Of a stretch of 10,023 nucleotides of DNA, positions 7,830-10,023 are shown one piece after another. This DNA is from CAUTNH01 sp963543845. GTDB lineage: Bacteria > Bacillota_I > Bacilli_A > Acholeplasmatales > Acholeplasmataceae. A program made the translations under genes and the position numbers. Under the pieces are notes generated by a model. It was not told the DNA's origin and did no database searches. It saw only the letters and a list, made by a program, of their open reading frames with translations. The number at the start of each line of letters is the position of its first letter. The first letter of the stretch is position 1. The stretch is taken from NCBI GenBank assembly GCA_963543845.1, contig CAUUCL010000023.1, positions 1 through 10,023 on the forward strand. The letters run 5' to 3'.

Positions 7830-8316
7830 TATTATTCTTATTGGGATGCCGCTTGCAGGAAAAACTACAATTGGTAAAATTTTAGCCAAAGAGTTAGATT
7901 ATAACTTCTATGATTCTGACAAGATATTAGATGAAAATAATATTAGGCTAGATAAAAATTTAAAAAACATTAAAGATTTTAGATTGGAAGAAGAAAAACT
8001 TTTCTTAGATTCTAAAAATTCCAAAAAGCCATTTGTTATATCAACTGGTGGTGGGGTAGTTTTAAATGAAAAGATTATGAACTTTTTAAAGGATTCATCT
8101 AATATAATTATTTATTTACATAATTCACTAGAGTGGCTAAATTATAAAAATATAAAAACTCCTCATATAATTTATAAAAATGGAGTAAGCAAAGTATTTA
8201 ACAAAAGATATCTGATTTATGAAAAATACTTTGATATTAAAATTGAGACTGACGATTTAGAAATATCTGATATTATAGGTGAGATAAATGAGAAAATTAA
8301 AAGTTTTAATAATTAG
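7804..8316 (+). CDS. aroK: Shikimate kinase AroK
   Basis: AroK phosphorylates shikimate at the 3-hydroxyl, a step toward chorismate and the aromatic amino acids. It is a cytoplasmic P-loop kinase of the expected size (170 residues). Visible motifs are Walker A GMPLAGKT (14-21), the D-x-D pair D37/D39 in FYDSDKIL, R60 in DFRLEEE, the shikimate-binding TGGG (81-84), and R135 in the R-Y-L-x-Y-E-K-Y-F segment after the lid. The ATP-lid arginine normally found in an R-P-L-L motif is replaced: the site reads K118-T119-P120-H121. The substrate-binding residues are otherwise in place, so the enzyme is probably active but its lid is atypical. The gene starts inside the 3' end of miaA in another frame. 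A possible ribosome site is GAGG (7788-7791), and no later in-frame ATG lies before the P-loop, so this start is well supported. Its last 29 bases overlap aroQ. Confidence 0.93.
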   Translation: MSKNFSKYNIILIGMPLAGKTTIGKILAKELDYNFYDSDKILDENNIRLDKNLKNIKDFRLEEEKLFLDSKNSKKPFVISTGGGVVLNEKIMNFLKDSSNIIIYLHNSLEWLNYKNIKTPHIIYKNGVSKVFNKRYLIYEKYFDIKIETDDLEISDIIGEINEKIKSFNN

Positions 8317-8731
8317 TGGACCTAATTTAGAACTTCTTGGAAAGAGGGAAACTAGTATTTATGGAGATAAAAATTTAAAGGATTTAATTAAAGAGATAAA
8401 ATCAAAAAATAAAGATATTAAAATAGTTCACTATCAGTCAAACTTTGAGGGAAAAATAATCTCTAAATTAAATCAAATTAAAAAAATTGATGCACTTATT
8501 ATAAATGCGGGAGGATTATCTCATACATCGGTTTCTCTAAGAGATTCTCTTGCAGCATTAAATATTCTAAAAATAAATCTTCATATATCTAATATTTTGA
8601 AAAGAGAGGATTTTAGAAAGCAAGATTTATTAAAAGATGTCTCTGATTTTAACATTTTAGGCCTTGGAACAAAGGGATATTTTGATGCAATTAAAATAAT
8701 TAAGAGTAAGTTTAGCTCACAAAATGTGTGA
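8288..8731 (+). CDS. aroQ: Type II 3-dehydroquinate dehydratase
   Basis: This enzyme converts 3-dehydroquinate to 3-dehydroshikimate, two steps before AroK, and normally forms a dodecamer in the cytoplasm. The 147 residues match the usual length. Motifs are GPNLELLGKRE-x3-YG (11-26) with catalytic R20 and Y25, HYQSNFEG (48-55), NAGGLSHTSVSLRD (73-86) with N73 and H79, LHISNILKREDFR (98-110) with catalytic H99, R106 and R110, and GLGTKGY (125-131). The residue two before H99 is N97; most family members have a glutamate there (E99 in the Mycobacterium tuberculosis enzyme) that orients the catalytic histidine. The start has a good ribosome site, AGGTGAG (8277-8283), and overlaps the end of aroK by 29 bases. 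The stop codon lies in the 3' arm of the terminator, so the last five residues (SSQNV) are encoded by the hairpin. Confidence 0.95.
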   Translation: MRKLKVLIISGPNLELLGKRETSIYGDKNLKDLIKEIKSKNKDIKIVHYQSNFEGKIISKLNQIKKIDALIINAGGLSHTSVSLRDSLAALNILKINLHISNILKREDFRKQDLLKDVSDFNILGLGTKGYFDAIKIIKSKFSSQNV

Positions 8732-8750
8732 GCTTTTTTATTTTTTATTT
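8714..8750 (+). terminator. Intrinsic terminator ending the mut-mia-aro unit, overlapping the aroQ stop
   Basis: AGCTCACA (8714-8721) and TGTGAGCT (8727-8734) form a perfect 8-base-pair stem with a 5-base loop, followed by a long T-rich tail (8734-8750). The TGA stop of aroQ is at 8729-8731, within the 3' arm. The upstream terminator at 6-56 and this one therefore bracket the six-gene unit. Confidence 0.9.
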
Positions 8751-8815
8751 TGTAAATGGATGCTCAATTATTTAGTTTTTTATTTAGAAAATAGCCAAAA
8801 AAGCCCTAAAAATAG

Positions 8816-8844
8816 TTAAAAATGTTAAAATATAGTTGTATGCT
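8816..8844 (+). promoter_or_regulatory. Weak promoter candidate for the lipoprotein unit
   Basis: TTAAAA (8816-8821) and TATGCT (8839-8844) are 17 bases apart and could serve as -35 and -10 boxes. Competing -10-like hexamers (TAAAAT 8826-8831, TATAGT 8831-8836) lack an obvious -35 at the right distance. A promoter is needed here because a strong terminator lies just upstream, but the exact boxes are uncertain in such AT-rich DNA. Confidence 0.3.
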
Positions 8845-8861
8845 TAAAAATTCTAGGCATA
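8839..8861 (+). repeat. Inverted repeat in the leader of the lipoprotein gene
   Basis: TATGCTTA (8839-8846) and TAGGCATA (8854-8861) are complementary at seven of eight positions, and the eighth can pair as G-U in RNA, with a 7-base AT-rich loop. It overlaps the candidate -10 box, so it could be an operator at the transcription start or a small leader hairpin. It lacks a T tail and is not a terminator. Confidence 0.4.
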
Positions 8862-8896
8862 AAAAACGAAAAAATGAGAGTATTAAAAAATAGCAT

Positions 8897-8903
8897 AAAG
8901 GAG
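8897..8903 (+). promoter_or_regulatory. Ribosome binding site fixing the lipoprotein start
   Basis: AAAGGAG lies 9 bases before the ATG at 8913. An in-frame ATG at 8874 has no such site and would put a charged 13-residue stretch ahead of the signal peptide, so 8913 is the better start. Confidence 0.85.
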
Positions 8904-8912
8904 CGAAAAAAT

Positions 8913-10001
8913 ATGAAAAAGGCTTTTAGTTATATATTTTTTTTAGTAATCGGACTACTAGTTTTTACAGGATGTATGAAACAAGTTGGAAAAAACATCC
9001 AACTGCAAAGTGAGAGAGAGTTATTAAACGAGAAAAGAAGCAAAAAATATAAGTTACAAATTGATAAAGATAGGATGAAAGTTGTAGATGGAACAACTGA
9101 TTTATCAAATTTAGAATATGACAGGGAAATAACATTAAAAATACTAGAAGATAATGTTAATGAGCTAATATCATTAAAGGTAAATGGCGAGGAACAAATA
9201 AGTAAATTAGATGATGGCAAGATAAAAATTAGAATAAAAGAGGATACTCAAGTTGTTGCATCATATAAGAAAAAAAAACATATTATAAAAATAGCAAAAG
9301 ATTCAACTAGATATGTTAAGTTTATCTCAAGTGCAAGTTTAAAATTAGGAGATGAATGTAAGTTTAAATTGCAAAATCTAGATGAGTTATATAACTATGA
9401 TGTTAAAGTCGAAAATTCTGAAATTGAAAAAGATGGCGATTTTTATAAGTTCAAAGTAACAGGTGATAATACTATAAAGGTTCTTAAAACTGAGAACTTT
9501 CAAAAACTAAATATATTTTATAGTATGCAAAATTCAAACTCTGGACAATATAATCTAGTTGATGCTTTATTAAAGGGATTATTCTTTAGATCAAGTGATA
9601 TAAGATTTATTGAAAATAAAATAAGACTAACAGAGGCAAAGACTAAATACAATCAAGATGAATTTGGAAAACTTGTAAGCTGGTCATTAGATATATTAAA
9701 AGTTGCAAATAGAGAATATAAGTTTACATTTGATTATGATAAATTATTTACAAAATCAGAGCTTGGTGAAAGAGTTGTATTAAAAGAGAAAGATAATCGA
9801 TTAGTATTTAGACTATACAAAGAAAATCCAAGTGTAAATCAAACAGAATATGAGGATTATAAAGTAACTTTCACACTTGATTATAAAACTGAAGATGGCA
9901 TATCTAAGAGTGTTAATTTAGATATGAAAGATGGAATATTAAGTATGGACTTACAAAATAAAAAAGATGTATCGCTTGAGATAAATGTAGAATTATTATA
10001 A
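8913..10001 (+). CDS. Predicted lipoprotein with InlB-repeat-like beta modules, function unknown
   Basis: The 362-residue product begins with a lipoprotein signal peptide: basic MKK, a hydrophobic stretch (5-18) and a lipobox L-V-F-T-G-C with C21 as the lipidated cysteine. The mature protein would be anchored on the outer face of the membrane. A lysine/glutamate-rich stretch (30-50) follows. Residues about 46-118 resemble a small all-beta repeat of the InlB B-repeat or 'bacterial repeat' type: a V/I-T-L-K-I strand, the turn L-K-V-N-G-E (88-93), then I-K-E-D-T-Q-V-V-A-S-Y. Residues about 147-193 look like a second, diverged copy ending V-T-G-D-N-T-I-K-V. The rest (195-362) is beta-rich and unrecognised. 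The resemblance is by eye only. It is not part of the mut unit, being separated by a terminator and a 181-base leader. It is probably cotranscribed with the next gene, which starts 8 bases on. A substrate-binding, adhesion or envelope role cannot be distinguished. A run of nine A lies at 9270-9278. Confidence 0.88.
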   Translation: MKKAFSYIFFLVIGLLVFTGCMKQVGKNIQLQSERELLNEKRSKKYKLQIDKDRMKVVDGTTDLSNLEYDREITLKILEDNVNELISLKVNGEEQISKLDDGKIKIRIKEDTQVVASYKKKKHIIKIAKDSTRYVKFISSASLKLGDECKFKLQNLDELYNYDVKVENSEIEKDGDFYKFKVTGDNTIKVLKTENFQKLNIFYSMQNSNSGQYNLVDALLKGLFFRSSDIRFIENKIRLTEAKTKYNQDEFGKLVSWSLDILKVANREYKFTFDYDKLFTKSELGERVVLKEKDNRLVFRLYKENPSVNQTEYEDYKVTFTLDYKTEDGISKSVNLDMKDGILSMDLQNKKDVSLEINVELL

Positions 10002-10009
10002 GGAGCAAT

Positions 10010-10023
10010 ATGATAAAAATAAA
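10010..10023 (+). CDS. Start of a further gene, cut by the window edge
   Basis: An ATG at 10010 reads M-I-K-I before the window ends. It has a strong ribosome site, AAGGAG (10000-10005), 4 bases upstream, overlapping the stop codon of the lipoprotein gene. This suggests a second gene in the lipoprotein unit. The product cannot be judged from four codons. Confidence 0.6.

Noticed and set aside
8839..8861. Leader hairpin read as a second terminator or attenuator
   Set aside because: The stem is AT-rich and not followed by a T tail, so it was kept only as an inverted repeat.
8874..8912. Earlier in-frame ATG for the lipoprotein at 8874
   Set aside because: It has no ribosome site and would place 13 mostly polar and basic residues before the signal peptide. 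The ATG at 8913 has AAAGGAG at good spacing.
8930..9220. Minus-strand open frame opposite the lipoprotein gene
   Set aside because: Serine/leucine-rich shadow; the plus-strand frame has a good ribosome site and a lipobox.

Overview
This window comes from a very AT-rich bacterial chromosome. The best fit is a low-GC Bacillota. A Peptoniphilaceae/Tissierellia-type anaerobe is possible, but that is inference from base composition and gene order, not from a marker gene. TGA is used as a stop (end of aroQ) and tryptophan is TGG, so the code is standard and this is not a mollicute. All genes lie on the + strand.

Layout: (1) Positions 1-56 form an intrinsic terminator for a gene upstream of the window. 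(2) Positions 57-181 hold a promoter with a perfect palindrome and an inverted repeat over its -35 region. (3) From 182 to 8731 runs one tightly packed unit of six genes with gaps of 0-1 base or overlaps of 26-29 bases: a large tail-anchored coiled-coil protein with SAP/Rho-N-like modules, mutS, mutL, miaA, aroK and aroQ. It ends in a terminator whose hairpin contains the aroQ stop codon. (4) Positions 8732-8912 are a leader with a weak promoter candidate and an inverted repeat. (5) From 8913 a second unit starts with a lipoprotein gene of unknown function, followed 8 bases later by the start of another gene cut by the window edge.

How the genes work together: MutS recognises mismatches, and MutL here carries the full endonuclease motif. 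Repair should therefore be the MutH-independent, nicking-MutL type. MiaA prenylates A37 of tRNAs reading UNN codons; mutL-miaA linkage is common in bacteria. AroK and AroQ are two steps of the shikimate pathway, and the rest of the pathway is not in the window.

The most unusual item is the first gene. It encodes an 849-residue protein with possible nucleic-acid-binding modules near the N terminus, a long charged coiled coil, and a single C-terminal membrane anchor, placed with zero spacing in front of mutS. Other points worth checking are the apparent loss of the sliding-clamp-binding glutamine in both MutS and MutL, and substitutions at active-site positions of AroK and AroQ. I found no CRISPR array, transposon, tRNA or rRNA gene.
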